Positions 26,397-35,220 of a stretch of DNA of 64,000 bases are shown in pieces. The notes beneath the pieces were generated by a model, which made no database searches, was not told where the DNA came from, and saw only the letters and a list, made by a program, of their open reading frames with translations. Within the stretch, counting starts at the first letter, position 1, and the number at the start of each line of letters is the position of its first letter. Made by a program: the position numbers and the translations under genes. Source of the DNA: JAMQPK01 sp963746535 (GTDB lineage Bacteria > Acidobacteriota > Vicinamibacteria > Vicinamibacterales > JAMQPK01); assembly GCA_963746535.1 (NCBI GenBank), contig CAVVBP010000011.1, forward strand, positions 806,001 through 870,000, written 5' to 3'.

Positions 26397-27206
26397 CTAG
26401 AAGCTGTACCTCACGAACACGTAAAACACGGGAGCCGCAAACAGCAGGGCGTCGATCCGATCGAGGACACCGCCATGGCCGGGGATGATCGACGACGCAT
26501 CCTTCATGTTCACGCTGCGTTTGAGCAGCGACTCGAAGAGATCGCCGACGATGCCAACCACGGCAACTGCCAGTCCCAGGGCCATCCGCCCCGGCAGGCT
26601 CATCAGTGGCAGCCACCAGATGCCGATGACCGACAGCGCCAGCACCGCGCCAACCAGCCCGCCGATCGCCCCTTCCACCGTTTTCTTGGGGCTGACGACG
26701 GGCGCGAGCAGGCGGCGGCCGAACATGCGGCCGCTGTAGTACTGGAAGGTATCACTGACCGCGACGGTCAGGATGAGCAGCAGCGCCGCCTCGCGGCCGA
26801 GCATCCAGCGGGTGGCCGCAAGCAGGCCGAGCGGCACGCCGATATAGAGCGGCGCAAACGCGGCAATTGCCGCGGCCGGCAGGGCGCCACTGGTCTCGCT
26901 CCCCGGCCGCTCGTTCGTCAACGATTGCGCCAGCGCGAGCGTGGACAGCCCGAGCGTCGTGCCCGCGAGCACGGCCTCGACCGGCATCCCCGGGATGGCG
27001 ACCGCCACGCATGCGAGGGCCACCGCCGCCGCGCCCGCCGGCTTCGACACCATGACGCCCGCGCGTGCGGCAATGTCGAGGTACTCGCGAAAAGCGAGCA
27101 GCGCGACGACGAGCGCAACCCCGAGGAGATAGATCGGAGCCAGGAACCACAGCGCGCCGATGACACCGGCGAGGAGTACGGCTCCGCTGATGACTCTGGC
27201 GGGCAC
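26397..27206 (-). CDS. cdsA: Phosphatidate cytidylyltransferase
   Basis: A 269-residue membrane enzyme that makes CDP-diacylglycerol for phospholipid synthesis. GTG 27206 overlaps the uppS stop by one base. About eight helices are seen. The family signature is in the C-terminal half: VSDTFQYYSGRMFGRRLLAP, SPKKTVEGAIGGLVGAVLA and the conserved ending KDASSIIPGHGGVLDRIDAL. Because of the indel in uppS, an open frame seems to fuse UppS and CdsA; this is an artefact. Confidence 0.94.
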   Translation of the reverse strand: MPARVISGAVLLAGVIGALWFLAPIYLLGVALVVALLAFREYLDIAARAGVMVSKPAGAAAVALACVAVAIPGMPVEAVLAGTTLGLSTLALAQSLTNERPGSETSGALPAAAIAAFAPLYIGVPLGLLAATRWMLGREAALLLILTVAVSDTFQYYSGRMFGRRLLAPVVSPKKTVEGAIGGLVGAVLALSVIGIWWLPLMSLPGRMALGLAVAVVGIVGDLFESLLKRSVNMKDASSIIPGHGGVLDRIDALLFAAPVFYVFVRYSF

Positions 27207-27992
27207 TAGCGTGAGAGCGCGGGGGTGGGATTGATGCCGCCGTATCGGCGATCTCTTTTCTGATACGCGAGCACGGCCTCGAGAAGATGGCGGCGGCGGA
27301 AGTCGGGCCAGAGGGTATCGGTGACCCAGATCTCGGCGTACGCGATCTGCCACAGCAGAAAATTGCTGACGCGCATCTCGCCGCTCGGTACGAATCAGCA
27401 GATCCGGATCCGGCTGTCCCGCGGTATACAGAAACTCGGAGAACTTCCGCTCGTCGAGGTCCTCGGGCCGAACGCCGGCCTGCATCGCGCGGCGGGCAGC
27501 GTCTACGATTTCCGCGCGGCCGCCGTAGTTCAGCGCGATGTTGAAGAGCATGCCGGTATTGCGCGACGTCGCTTCCTGTCCCGCGGCAAGCTCCGCGAGC
27601 ACGTCCGGCGACAGCTCGTCGTTGCGGCCGATGACCTGGAACCGGATGTTGTTGCGATTCAGCGTGTCGAGCTCGAGGCGCAGATAGCGCTTGAGCAGTG
27701 TCATCAGCGCGGTGACTTCGGTGACCGGGCGCTTCCAGTTCTCGACCGAAAACGCATACAACGTCAACGCGCCGATGCCGAGGCGCGCCGAGGTCTCGAC
27801 GGCTTCGCGCACCGCCTCGATGCCCGCGCGATGACCTTCGACGCGCGGGAGATGGCGCTGCGCCGCCCAGCGTCCGTTGCCGTCCATGATGATGGCGATG
27901 TGTGCCGGAAGGGCCTCGAAATTGACCTCGCGGGCGAGGCCTTCGTCGGGAGACCCCCGTGGAATCTTTTCCAGGAGCTGTTCGAGCGACAT
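27206..27992 (-). CDS. uppS: Undecaprenyl diphosphate synthase (one frameshift)
   Basis: The cis-prenyltransferase that makes the C55 lipid carrier for peptidoglycan and other envelope polymers. ATG 27992 opens SLEQLLEKIPRG; the motif IAIIMDGNGRWAAQRHLPRV holds the catalytic aspartate. LTLYAFSVENWKRPVTEV and ALNYGGRAEIVDAARRA follow. At DPDLLIRT an extra G near 27385 (ACCGAGCGG for ACCAGCGG) shifts the frame; the repaired end reads SGEMRVSNFLLWQIAYAEIW and ends at 27206. About 261 residues. Confidence 0.94.
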
Positions 27993-28014
27993 CGTTCTTC
28001 GGCGCCCCGCGGCG

Positions 28015-28791
28015 TTAGGTGAAGGATACCGGACCGGCCGCATCGTAATCAACGCGAACGAGATACAGGCCCGTCGGCGGCGCAGTTGGGCCCGCGGCTG
28101 CGCGTCTTTTCGCACCAAGCAGCGCACCGATCGAGTCGGCCGTCCGGTGTCCGTCGCCCACCTGGACCAGCGTGCCGACGATGGTGCGAACCATGTATTT
28201 CAGGAAGCCCGTCCCGGCAATCTCATAGGTAAGGAGACGTCCGCCGCCGGCCAGCGGTTCCTCGGCCCAGTCTGACTGCGTCATCGTACGGATGCTGGTC
28301 TTGGCGGCACTACCCAGCGCGTGAAACGAGCCGAAGTCGTGCTGGCCGAGAAACTCGCGCGAGGCGCGTCGCATGGCGTCGAGATCGAGCGACCGCGAAA
28401 TGTGCCACGCGTACCGGCGCTGGAACGGACTCAGCACGCGGGTGTTGGAGATCCGGTACCGGTAAACCTTCGATCGCGCGTGGAACCGCGCGTTGAAGCC
28501 GGGCGCCGCTTCCTCGGCGGAGAGCACGCGAACGTCCCCGGGCAGCTTCGCGTTGAGGGCCCGGCGCAGATCGTCGGCGCCAATCGAATTGGCCAACCTG
28601 AAGCTGGCCACCTGTCCCAGCGCATGCACGCCCGAATCCGTTCGGCCGGCGCCATGGACCACGACACGCGTACCTTCCACTTCCGCGAGCGCCGCCTCGA
28701 GCTCAGCCTGCACCGAGCGCGCATTCGACTGGCTTTGGAAGCCGGAAAACTCGCTGCCGTCGTAACTAAGAATCACCTTGAAGGTACGCAT
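28015..28791 (-). CDS. truA: tRNA pseudouridine(38-40) synthase
   Basis: A 258-residue enzyme that forms pseudouridine in the tRNA anticodon stem-loop. ATG 28791 opens RTFKVILSYDGSEFSGFQSQ; a longer frame upstream only reads through the repeat at 28801. The catalytic aspartate is in VHGAGRTDSGVHALGQVAS. FHARSKVYRYRI and FLKYMVRTIVGTLVQVGDG are the later family motifs. It is the first gene of the run truA-uppS-cdsA-dxr-rseP, 22 bases before uppS. Confidence 0.95.
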   Translation of the reverse strand: MRTFKVILSYDGSEFSGFQSQSNARSVQAELEAALAEVEGTRVVVHGAGRTDSGVHALGQVASFRLANSIGADDLRRALNAKLPGDVRVLSAEEAAPGFNARFHARSKVYRYRISNTRVLSPFQRRYAWHISRSLDLDAMRRASREFLGQHDFGSFHALGSAAKTSIRTMTQSDWAEEPLAGGGRLLTYEIAGTGFLKYMVRTIVGTLVQVGDGHRTADSIGALLGAKRRAAAGPTAPPTGLYLVRVDYDAAGPVSFT

Positions 28792-28800
28792 GAGCGGTGA

Positions 28801-28928
28801 GTTCCTGTTCCGTGTTCCTGTTCCGAGTTCGCGGTGGGCGATGGATTCAGTACGCCATCTTCTTAAGAATAAGAAGAAAGCGCTCGGGAATTCTGGCGCC
28901 ACCGCGAACTCGGAACAGGAACAGGAAC
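28801..28928. repeat. REPIN-like inverted repeat, copy 2 (GTTCC-word family)
   Basis: Perfect 24-base arms (28814-28837 and 28899-28922; the left one starts GTTCCTGTTCCGAGTTCG) enclose a 61-base loop. Extra GTTCC units flank both arms. The loop shares a central TACGCCATC stretch and its ends with the copy at 2325-2459. It lies between the truA start and the pyrE stop. Confidence 0.8.
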
Positions 28929-28935
28929 CCTGTGG

Positions 28936-29511
28936 CTAAGTAGGCCTCGACCCCGGCTTCACCACCGGCACGCCCTGAGCGCACAGCGGGCAGCTGTCCG
29001 GCTCGTAGGTCGGCACCTCGAGGCGCACGAGCGCGTGTGACGGGACGCCGAAATCGATCGTCCCGCCGCTGCGATCGACGATCGCGGCGGCGCCCACGAC
29101 CTGCGCGCCGGCGTCCCGGGCGACGTCGATCGTCTCGCGCGTCGATTTGCCTGTCGTGAACACATCCTCCACCACGAGCACGCGATCGTCCGGCGCGAGC
29201 GCGAACCCGCGGCGCAGCGTCAGCGCGGAACCGCCCGCGCGCTCGGCAAAAATGGCACGCACGCCGAGCGCGCGAGCCACCTCGTGGCCGATGATGAGGC
29301 CGCCCAGCGCCGGCGAGAGCACGACCGATGGCTTCAGGCTCTTCACCTGCACGGCCAGACCGAGCCCGAGCGTCGCGGCATCGGCCGGGTGCTGCAGGAC
29401 GAGCGCCGACTGGAGATAGCCGGGACTGTGCAAGCCCGACGAGAGCCTGAAATGTCCCTCGAGGTACGCACCTTTCAGTCGATAGAGCTCCAGCGCGTCG
29501 TTTTGTTTCAT
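28936..29511 (-). CDS. pyrE: Orotate phosphoribosyltransferase
   Basis: A 191-residue enzyme that joins orotate and PRPP to give OMP. ATG 29511 opens KQNDALELYRLKGAYLEGHF. RLSSGLHSPGYLQ is the orotate-side segment and VLVVEDVFTTGKSTRETIDV is the PRPP-binding motif. The short C-terminal CPLCAQGVPVVKPGS has a CxxC pair seen in the longer bacterial type. It is apart from the other pyr genes. It is divergent from the glycosyltransferase at 29542; the two share an overlapping -10 region. Confidence 0.95.
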   Translation of the reverse strand: MKQNDALELYRLKGAYLEGHFRLSSGLHSPGYLQSALVLQHPADAATLGLGLAVQVKSLKPSVVLSPALGGLIIGHEVARALGVRAIFAERAGGSALTLRRGFALAPDDRVLVVEDVFTTGKSTRETIDVARDAGAQVVGAAAIVDRSGGTIDFGVPSHALVRLEVPTYEPDSCPLCAQGVPVVKPGSRPT

Positions 29512-29522
29512 ATCGCGCGCGT

Positions 29523-29530
29523 AGTATACG
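29523..29530. promoter_or_regulatory. Shared GTATAC -10 region for divergent pyrE and glycosyltransferase genes
   Basis: AGTATACG reads TATACG on the plus strand and TATACT on the minus strand. Each is 11 bases from its start codon (29542 and 29511). The -35 regions are weak. Polymerase could use only one direction at a time, so the two genes may compete. Confidence 0.4.
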
Positions 29531-29541
29531 ATGCCGCTACC

Positions 29542-30291
29542 GTGCCGCCGGTCACCGCCACGATCATCACGAAAGACGAGGCCGACACGATCGCCGATGC
29601 GCTGCGATCCCTCGCGTGGGCCGACGAGATCATCGTCGTCGATGCGGAGAGCACCGACGAGACGGTGACCATCGCCCGTCAGTTCACCAGCCGCGTGTAC
29701 GTCCGGGCCTGGAAGGGCTACGTCGATCAGAAGAACCACGCCGCCAGCCTTGCCACCCACGACTGGATTTTTTCGCTCGACGCCGACGAGCGCGTGCCGC
29801 GGGAGCTCGCGGACGAGATTCGAGCGCTGCTGAAATCGGAGCCGAAGGTGCGTGGATTCAGGATGCCGCGCGTGTCGTTCTATCTGGGACGCTGGATGCG
29901 CACGACCGACATGTATCCGGACTACCAGCTTCGCCTGTACGACAGGCGTCACGCCCACTGGGACGGCATGTACGTACACGAGTCGGTCGCGCTCAACACG
30001 GGCCTGGCCGGATATCTGAAGAGCGAGCTTCAGCACTATCCCTACAAGGATCTCTCGGAGCATCTCATCCGCATGGACCGCTATACGACGCTCGCGGCCC
30101 GGCAGATGTTCGAGAAGGGCAAACGCGCGACGCGGCTCGAGCTGCTGTTCCATCCGCCCGCCGCATTCGCGCGCAACTACATCCTCAAACGCGGCTTTCG
30201 CGACGGGAAGCCGGGACTGATCATCTCGCTCGTGAACTCGTACTACGTGATGTTGAAGTTCGCCAAGCTGTGGGAACTTCAGCGGGATTGA
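29542..30291 (+). CDS. Family 2 glycosyltransferase, LPS-core type
   Basis: A 249-residue GT-A enzyme. GTG 29542 begins PPVTATIITKDEADTIADAL, directly at the first beta strand. The nucleotide-sugar part has ADEIIVVDAESTDETV, and the metal-binding DxD is in WIFSLDADERVPRELADE. QKNHAASLATHDW matches the WaaE/KdtX-like beta-1,4-glucosyltransferases that add sugars to the LPS inner core. The C-terminal RNYILKRGFRDGKPGL is the usual family end. It is followed one base later by a GT4 gene, so the two may build one envelope glycan. The acceptor is not certain. Confidence 0.85.
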   Translation: MPPVTATIITKDEADTIADALRSLAWADEIIVVDAESTDETVTIARQFTSRVYVRAWKGYVDQKNHAASLATHDWIFSLDADERVPRELADEIRALLKSEPKVRGFRMPRVSFYLGRWMRTTDMYPDYQLRLYDRRHAHWDGMYVHESVALNTGLAGYLKSELQHYPYKDLSEHLIRMDRYTTLAARQMFEKGKRATRLELLFHPPAAFARNYILKRGFRDGKPGLIISLVNSYYVMLKFAKLWELQRD

Positions 30292-30292
30292 C

Positions 30293-31408
30293 GTGTTCTC
30301 GATCCACATCGACACGGCGAAGACCTGGAGAGGCGGGCAGCGCCAGGTGTTGCTGACCGTGCTCGGGCTGCGCGAACGGGGCCACCGCACCGTGCTCGTG
30401 GCCCATCCCGAGGGCGAGCTGGCGACTCGCGCGTCGGAAGGGCACGACCTCATTCGTCTGGCATCGCGGGCAGAGGTCGACCTCCATGCGGGATGGAAGC
30501 TCTCCCGCATTCTCAAGGATCTGAAGCCCGACATCGTGCATGCGCACGACCCGCACGCCGTCGCGCTGGCGTCGCTGGCGCTGTCGTTCCTCACCTCGGG
30601 ACACTGCCCACCGCTGGTCGCGTCGCGGCGCGTCGCGTTCCACCTGAAGGGTCACGCATTCTCGCGCTGGAAATACCACCAGGTCGACTGCTTCATCGCC
30701 GCCTCGAATGCGATCAATCAGATGCTGGTGGGTGACGGCATCGATCCCGCCCGTGTCGTGACCGTGTACGAAGGCATCGATCTCCACCGCATTCAGGCGG
30801 AACCGGCCGTGAACATCCATGCCGAATTCTGGCTGCCCACGCACGCGCCCGTCGTCGGCGCTGTCGCGGCGCTGACGCAGGAAAAGGGACACAAGTATCT
30901 GATCGATGCCGCCGCCCTGGTCGTCCGCGACGTGCCCGACGCGCGGTTCGTCATTCTCGGCGAAGGCGAGCTCCGGCCGTCGCTCGAACGGCACATCAAG
31001 GACCTCCATCTGGACAAGCACGTCGTGCTGCCGGGCTTCCGCGCCGACATCCTGTCGTTCATCAAGAGCTTCGACGTGTTCGTGATGAGCTCGCTCTTCG
31101 AAGGGCTCGGCACTTCTCTGCTCGATGCGATGGCGCTCTCGAAGCCGACGGTCGCCACCGACACCGGAGGGATTCCCGAAGTCGTGTCGCACGGGGAAAC
31201 GGGCCTGCTGGTGCCGACGCGCGACGCCAAAGCGCTCGCCGCGGCCATCTCGACGCTGCTGAAGGATCCGGATCGTCGAGCGCGAATGGGCCACGCCGGC
31301 CTCGAGCGCGTGAGACGCCTGTTCAGTTCGGAGCAGATGGTCGAGAAGACGCTGGGGGTCTATCAGAAGATGGAATCTAGAAACTACAATCTAGAATCTA
31401 GAATCTGA
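30293..31408 (+). CDS. Family 4 glycosyltransferase
   Basis: A 371-residue GT-B enzyme starting at GTG 30293. The N-terminal Rossmann half has WRGGQRQVLLTVLGLRERGH (the GG donor/acceptor loop) and PDIVHAHDPHAVALASL. The C-terminal half has VGAVAALTQEKGHKYLIDAA and the signature FVMSSLFEGLGTSLLDAMAL (EX7E type), followed by PTVATDTGGIPEVV. It sits directly after the LPS-type GT2 gene. Its last residues (RNYNLESRI) and stop codon are coded by the AGAATCT-word repeat, so the tail is not family sequence. Confidence 0.88.
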   Translation: MFSIHIDTAKTWRGGQRQVLLTVLGLRERGHRTVLVAHPEGELATRASEGHDLIRLASRAEVDLHAGWKLSRILKDLKPDIVHAHDPHAVALASLALSFLTSGHCPPLVASRRVAFHLKGHAFSRWKYHQVDCFIAASNAINQMLVGDGIDPARVVTVYEGIDLHRIQAEPAVNIHAEFWLPTHAPVVGAVAALTQEKGHKYLIDAAALVVRDVPDARFVILGEGELRPSLERHIKDLHLDKHVVLPGFRADILSFIKSFDVFVMSSLFEGLGTSLLDAMALSKPTVATDTGGIPEVVSHGETGLLVPTRDAKALAAAISTLLKDPDRRARMGHAGLERVRRLFSSEQMVEKTLGVYQKMESRNYNLESRI

Positions 31409-31445
31409 AATTCTCAGATTAGATTCTAGTTTTTAGATTTTAGTT
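31371..31445. repeat. AGAATCT-word palindrome between two convergent genes
   Basis: The left side is CTAGAATCTAGAATCTGAAA and the right side TTCTCAGATTAGATTCTAG plus TTTTTAGATTTTAG. The TGA of the GT4 gene (31406-31408) and the TAG of the minus-strand gene (31426-31428) both lie inside it. The same word makes the repeat at 35278-35350. Confidence 0.8.
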
Positions 31446-32334
31446 TTGAGCGCCCGCCTCCCGGGTTGCATGCGCCTTGAAGCGGGCATCCCGCATCGCC
31501 CTGTGCGCGACCGAAGCCACACGCGTTGGCCATGCCGATGTGACATAGCGAGAAGTCGTACTTCACGGGATCGTCGGGATCGAGCGCACGCAGCGATGCC
31601 GTAATGTCGGCCGCCATCTTCCAACCGGGGCTGGCGTATCGCGTCAACTGCAGACACCGGCCCACGCGGATGACATGCGTGTCGAGCGGCACGACGAGCT
31701 TCGAGGCGGGAATGTGCGTCCAGATCCCGAAATCGACCGCATCGCGGCGCACCATCCAGCGCAGGAATAGATTCAGCCGTTTGCACGCCCCGCCGCTCGA
31801 AGGCCGCGAAAAGAAGTAGCCGACACCGGGACGGGGCCGTCGATTGCCGTACGCGGGGCGCAGATTCGTCTCGAGCGCGCGCCTGGAAAACGAGTCGAGC
31901 GCGCCGGACACATCGGCGGCGCCGGGATCGTACCCCTCCAGAAAGAACGCTTCGATCGATCCCTTCTGGAGCATGCGCTGAAGGATGATGACGAGCGCCG
32001 CGAGATCGGCGCCCCTCGTCCACCGATGGACGAGCGGCTCGAGGTCCTTCAACTGGCGCCGCGGCTCGAACGCGCGCACGTAGGCCGAGGGAGATGCCCC
32101 CATCACGGCGAAGAGGCGCTCGATCGACTGCAGCACGCTCCCGACCCGGCCGAAGGCGAGCGCGGCGGCGCAGAATCCCGCGATCTCGCGATCGGCCGGA
32201 TGCTTGAAGCGCCGGACCACGTGTATGGGGTCTGTGGCGGAATCTACGCAGTTGAACGAATCGTACAGCGCGTCCAGTCGTTGCTTCAGGGACGGCTGGG
32301 TCGCACGAGCGGCGCGGGACACGTGGGTCGACAC
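31426..32334 (-). CDS. TIGR02757-family (DUF2400) protein
   Basis: A 302-residue protein of a widely spread family of unknown function with a helix-hairpin-helix, glycosylase-like look. Family features are IAGFCAAALAFGRVGSVLQS, then FFSRPSSGGACKRLNLFLRW, then VVPLDTHVIRVGRCLQLTRY, and the late YDFSLCHIGMANACG cysteine region, which may bind a metal. The LDTHV segment resembles the HhH-GPD catalytic area, but no catalytic activity is proven. It follows pyrC in the same direction; start and stop are 0-1 bases apart. The tail KLKSKN comes from the repeat. Confidence 0.8.
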   Translation of the reverse strand: MSTHVSRAARATQPSLKQRLDALYDSFNCVDSATDPIHVVRRFKHPADREIAGFCAAALAFGRVGSVLQSIERLFAVMGASPSAYVRAFEPRRQLKDLEPLVHRWTRGADLAALVIILQRMLQKGSIEAFFLEGYDPGAADVSGALDSFSRRALETNLRPAYGNRRPRPGVGYFFSRPSSGGACKRLNLFLRWMVRRDAVDFGIWTHIPASKLVVPLDTHVIRVGRCLQLTRYASPGWKMAADITASLRALDPDDPVKYDFSLCHIGMANACGFGRAQGDAGCPLQGACNPGGGRSKLKSKN

Positions 32335-33657
32335 CTACGCCTGTTGAAAGCGCCCGGCTCCCGACGCGTGATCGTTCACGTAGACGGTCCGGCCGCCCAC
32401 GATCGTCGCGGCAACTCCGCCCTTCAACTGCCAGCCGCCAAACGGCGTGTTGCGCGCCTTCGACTTGAACCTGGACGGATCGACGGTCACCTGCAGATCG
32501 GGCGCAAGAACGGAGATGTCGGCGATGGCGCCCTCGCTGAGCGTCCCCGCGGGAACATTGAGAATGCGTGCCGGGTTGGTCGACAGCAGCTCGATCATCC
32601 TCGTCAGCGTGATGACACCGGGATGAATGAGACGCTCGAAGCAGATCGAGACGCACGTCTCCAGCCCGACAATCCCGAACGGGGCGAGATCAAACTCCAT
32701 TTTCTTCTCGTCGTAGTGATGGGGCGCGTGGTCGGTCGCAATCACGTCCACGCTGCCGTCGGCGATCCCCTTGAGCATTTCGTCGCGATCCGATGCCGCT
32801 CGCAGCGGCGGGTTCATCTTCATGTTCGTGTCGTAGCTCACGGGCGTCGCGAGCGACTCGTCGGTCAGCGTGAAATGGTGCGGCGCCACCTCGCAGGTGA
32901 CGCGCGCGCCATGCTGCTTGCCTTCGCGAACGGCCCGCAGCGACGTCGCCGCGCTCATGTGACAGATGTGCACCGACCCGCCGGTCATTTCCGCGAGCGC
33001 GATGTCGCGCTGCGCCATGATCGATTCGGCCACGCCCGGAATCCCGCGCAGGCCCAGCACCGACGCGTGGTACCCCTCGTTGGCCACCCCCTCGCCCTTC
33101 AGCGAGGGATCCTCGCAGTGCTCCAGGACCGGCATGTTGAACATGCTCGCGTATTCCAGCGCACGCCGCATCATGAGCGCGGTTCTCACCGGCCACCCGT
33201 CGTCGGTGATGGCCACGCAGCCGGCCGCGCGCAGCTCGGCGATGTCCGCCAACTGCTCCCCTTTGGATCCTTTCGTGACGGCGCCAATCGGATAGACGCG
33301 CGCGAGGTTGGCGTGCGCCGCTTTCTGGAGGATGAACTCGGTGACGCCGGCGTTGTCGTTGATCGGCGAGGTGTTGGGCATGCACGCCACGGCCGTGAAC
33401 CCGCCGGCCACCGCCGACGCGGTCCCGGTCGCGACCGTCTCTTTGTGCTCCTGCCCGGGCTCGCGCAGATGGACGTGCATGTCGAACAGCCCCGGTGTCA
33501 CGACGAAATTCGCCGGCACCTCGATGACGTCCGCGCCGTCTGCCGGCAGATCCTTGCCGACCCGCGCGATGCGTTCCCCGTCGATCAGAATGTCGAACGA
33601 TCCGTCGCGTCCATTCGCCGGGTCAACGACCCGCCCGCCCTTAAGCAGCCGTCTCAT
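32335..33657 (-). CDS. pyrC: Dihydroorotase
   Basis: A 440-residue zinc amidohydrolase of the class I, PyrC/AllB-like type, closing carbamoyl aspartate to dihydroorotate. Metal ligands are in TPGLFDMHVHLREPGQEHKE (HxH), MPVLEHCED and HICHMSAATSLRAV, and the catalytic aspartate is in VIATDHAPHHYDEKK. The ATG at 33657 lies inside the last codons of pyrB (16-base overlap), so the two are translated together. A start 12 bases further up (GTG) is possible. It is the third gene of pyrR-pyrB-pyrC. Confidence 0.96.
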   Translation of the reverse strand: MRRLLKGGRVVDPANGRDGSFDILIDGERIARVGKDLPADGADVIEVPANFVVTPGLFDMHVHLREPGQEHKETVATGTASAVAGGFTAVACMPNTSPINDNAGVTEFILQKAAHANLARVYPIGAVTKGSKGEQLADIAELRAAGCVAITDDGWPVRTALMMRRALEYASMFNMPVLEHCEDPSLKGEGVANEGYHASVLGLRGIPGVAESIMAQRDIALAEMTGGSVHICHMSAATSLRAVREGKQHGARVTCEVAPHHFTLTDESLATPVSYDTNMKMNPPLRAASDRDEMLKGIADGSVDVIATDHAPHHYDEKKMEFDLAPFGIVGLETCVSICFERLIHPGVITLTRMIELLSTNPARILNVPAGTLSEGAIADISVLAPDLQVTVDPSRFKSKARNTPFGGWQLKGGVAATIVGGRTVYVNDHASGAGRFQQA

Positions 33658-34606
33658 GTTCCGCTCCACCCGCCAGGAGATACAACACGGCCATCCGGAC
33701 CGCCACGCCGTTGGCCACCTGCTCGAGAATCACCGAGTACGGACCGTCGGCGACATCGGAATCGATCTCGACTCCACGATTCATCGGTCCGGGATGCATG
33801 ATGATGACGTCGGACTTCGCGCGGCGCAGCCGTTCGCGCGTCATCCCGAACACATTGAAGTACTCGCGCAGCGAAGGGAAGAACGCCCCCTGCATGCGTT
33901 CGAGCTGCACCCGCAGCAGCATGACCACGTCGGCGCCGTCGATCGCCTCGTCCACGGAGGTCGTCCGGCGAACGCCCTGGCGCTCGATGCCGGGCGGCAT
34001 CAGCGTGGGCGGGCCGCTCACCCACACGTCCGCGCCGAGCTTGGTCAGCAACAGCACGTTCGACCGCAGCACGCGGCTGTGAAGGAGGTCGCCGACAATG
34101 GCGACCTTCAGCCCGGCGATACGCTTCTTGTGCTCGCGGATGGTGAACGCGTCGAGGAGCGCCTGGGTCGGATGCTCGTGCATGCCGTCGCCCGCGTTGA
34201 TGATGCCGGCCTGGCAGATGCGCGAGAGCAGGTGGCACGCGCCCGAGAACGCGTGGCGCAGGACGATCATGTCGGGCGCCATCGCCTCGAGGTTCAGCGC
34301 GGTATCAACCAGCGTCTCGCCTTTCACGAGGCTCGAGGTCTGCGCCGCGATGTTCAGCGTGTCCGCGCTGAGCCGTTTCTCGGCGATCTCGAACGACGTG
34401 CGCGTGCGCGTGCTCGCCTCGAAGAACAGGTTCACGATGGTCTTGCCGCGCAGCGCGGGGACCTTCTTGATGGGGCGCTCGCCGATTTCGCGCATCGCCT
34501 CGGCGGTGTCGAGGATGAGCAGGATCTCGTCGGGCGTCAAATCCGAGATGCCGAGCAGATCCTTGTGCTTCAGCTTCGAAATGGGTGCGACTTGTGGCAT
34601 CGTCAT
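33641..34606 (-). CDS. pyrB: Aspartate carbamoyltransferase catalytic subunit
   Basis: A 321-residue enzyme that makes N-carbamoyl-L-aspartate. The carbamoyl phosphate motif is VNLFFEASTRTRTSFEIAEK; SLVKGETLVDT, then GDGMHEHPTQALLDAFT and SDVIIMHPGPMNRGVEID hold the other active-site loops. No pyrI regulatory gene is nearby, as in Bacillus-type ATCases that rely on transcriptional control. It lies between pyrR (10 bases) and pyrC (overlap). Confidence 0.97.
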   Translation of the reverse strand: MTMPQVAPISKLKHKDLLGISDLTPDEILLILDTAEAMREIGERPIKKVPALRGKTIVNLFFEASTRTRTSFEIAEKRLSADTLNIAAQTSSLVKGETLVDTALNLEAMAPDMIVLRHAFSGACHLLSRICQAGIINAGDGMHEHPTQALLDAFTIREHKKRIAGLKVAIVGDLLHSRVLRSNVLLLTKLGADVWVSGPPTLMPPGIERQGVRRTTSVDEAIDGADVVMLLRVQLERMQGAFFPSLREYFNVFGMTRERLRRAKSDVIIMHPGPMNRGVEIDSDVADGPYSVILEQVANGVAVRMAVLYLLAGGAEHETAA

Positions 34607-34616
34607 GGGCTCGTCC

Positions 34617-35153
34617 TCATTGCGCCTGGTTCACCGACACTTCATCGGCGCCATCTGTTTCCGTCAGCCGCACGGTGACGGTTTCCTTGAGTGAGGTCGG
34701 GACGTTCTTGCCGACGTAGTCTGCTTTGATGGGCAGCTCGCGGTGCCCCCGATCGACGAGCACGACCAGCTGAATTTCTCTCGGGCGGCCGAAATCGATC
34801 AGCGCGTCGAGCGCCGCGCGGATCGTGCGCCCCGTGTAGAGCACGTCGTCGACCAGCAGGATCTTCTGGTCGTCGATCGAAAACGGGATCTCGGTGCGGC
34901 GCACGACCGGCTGCGGACCGACGGCGTGACGCATCAGATCGTCCCGGTAGAGCGTGATGTCCAGCGCGCCGGTCCGCACCGGTGCGCTCGTAATCTGCTC
35001 GAGCACGGCGGCGAGGCGCTTCGCGAGCACGTCGCCGCGCGTGCGGATGCCCACCAGGGCCAGGCGCTCGATACTGCGGTTGCGCTCGAGAATCTCGTGG
35101 GCAATGCGCGTGAGCGTGCGGCCCAGACGATCGGCATCCATGATGACCGGCAT
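34617..35153 (-). CDS. pyrR: Bifunctional pyr operon regulator / uracil phosphoribosyltransferase
   Basis: A 178-residue PRTase-fold protein. LVGIRTRGDVLAKRLAAVLE and the PRPP motif KILLVDDVLYTGRTIRAALD are clear, as is VVLVDRGHRELPIKADYVGK. In this family the protein binds UMP and a leader-RNA hairpin to lower pyr expression. ATG 35153 is preferred: GAGGT lies seven bases before it. GTG 35162 and ATG 35141 are alternatives. A matching RNA target is seen upstream at 35221-35260. Confidence 0.94.
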   Translation of the reverse strand: MPVIMDADRLGRTLTRIAHEILERNRSIERLALVGIRTRGDVLAKRLAAVLEQITSAPVRTGALDITLYRDDLMRHAVGPQPVVRRTEIPFSIDDQKILLVDDVLYTGRTIRAALDALIDFGRPREIQLVVLVDRGHRELPIKADYVGKNVPTSLKETVTVRLTETDGADEVSVNQAQ

Positions 35154-35220
35154 CAGGAACACCTCGACGGCAGAATGGTGTTGGGAGAATTCGAAAGAGG
35201 GGCGGTGCGCGTCTTCATAG

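Noticed and set aside
26397..27992. An apparent UppS-CdsA fusion protein
   Set aside because: The open frame arises from one extra base in uppS near 27385. With it removed, uppS ends normally at 27206 and cdsA has its own GTG start with a one-base overlap.
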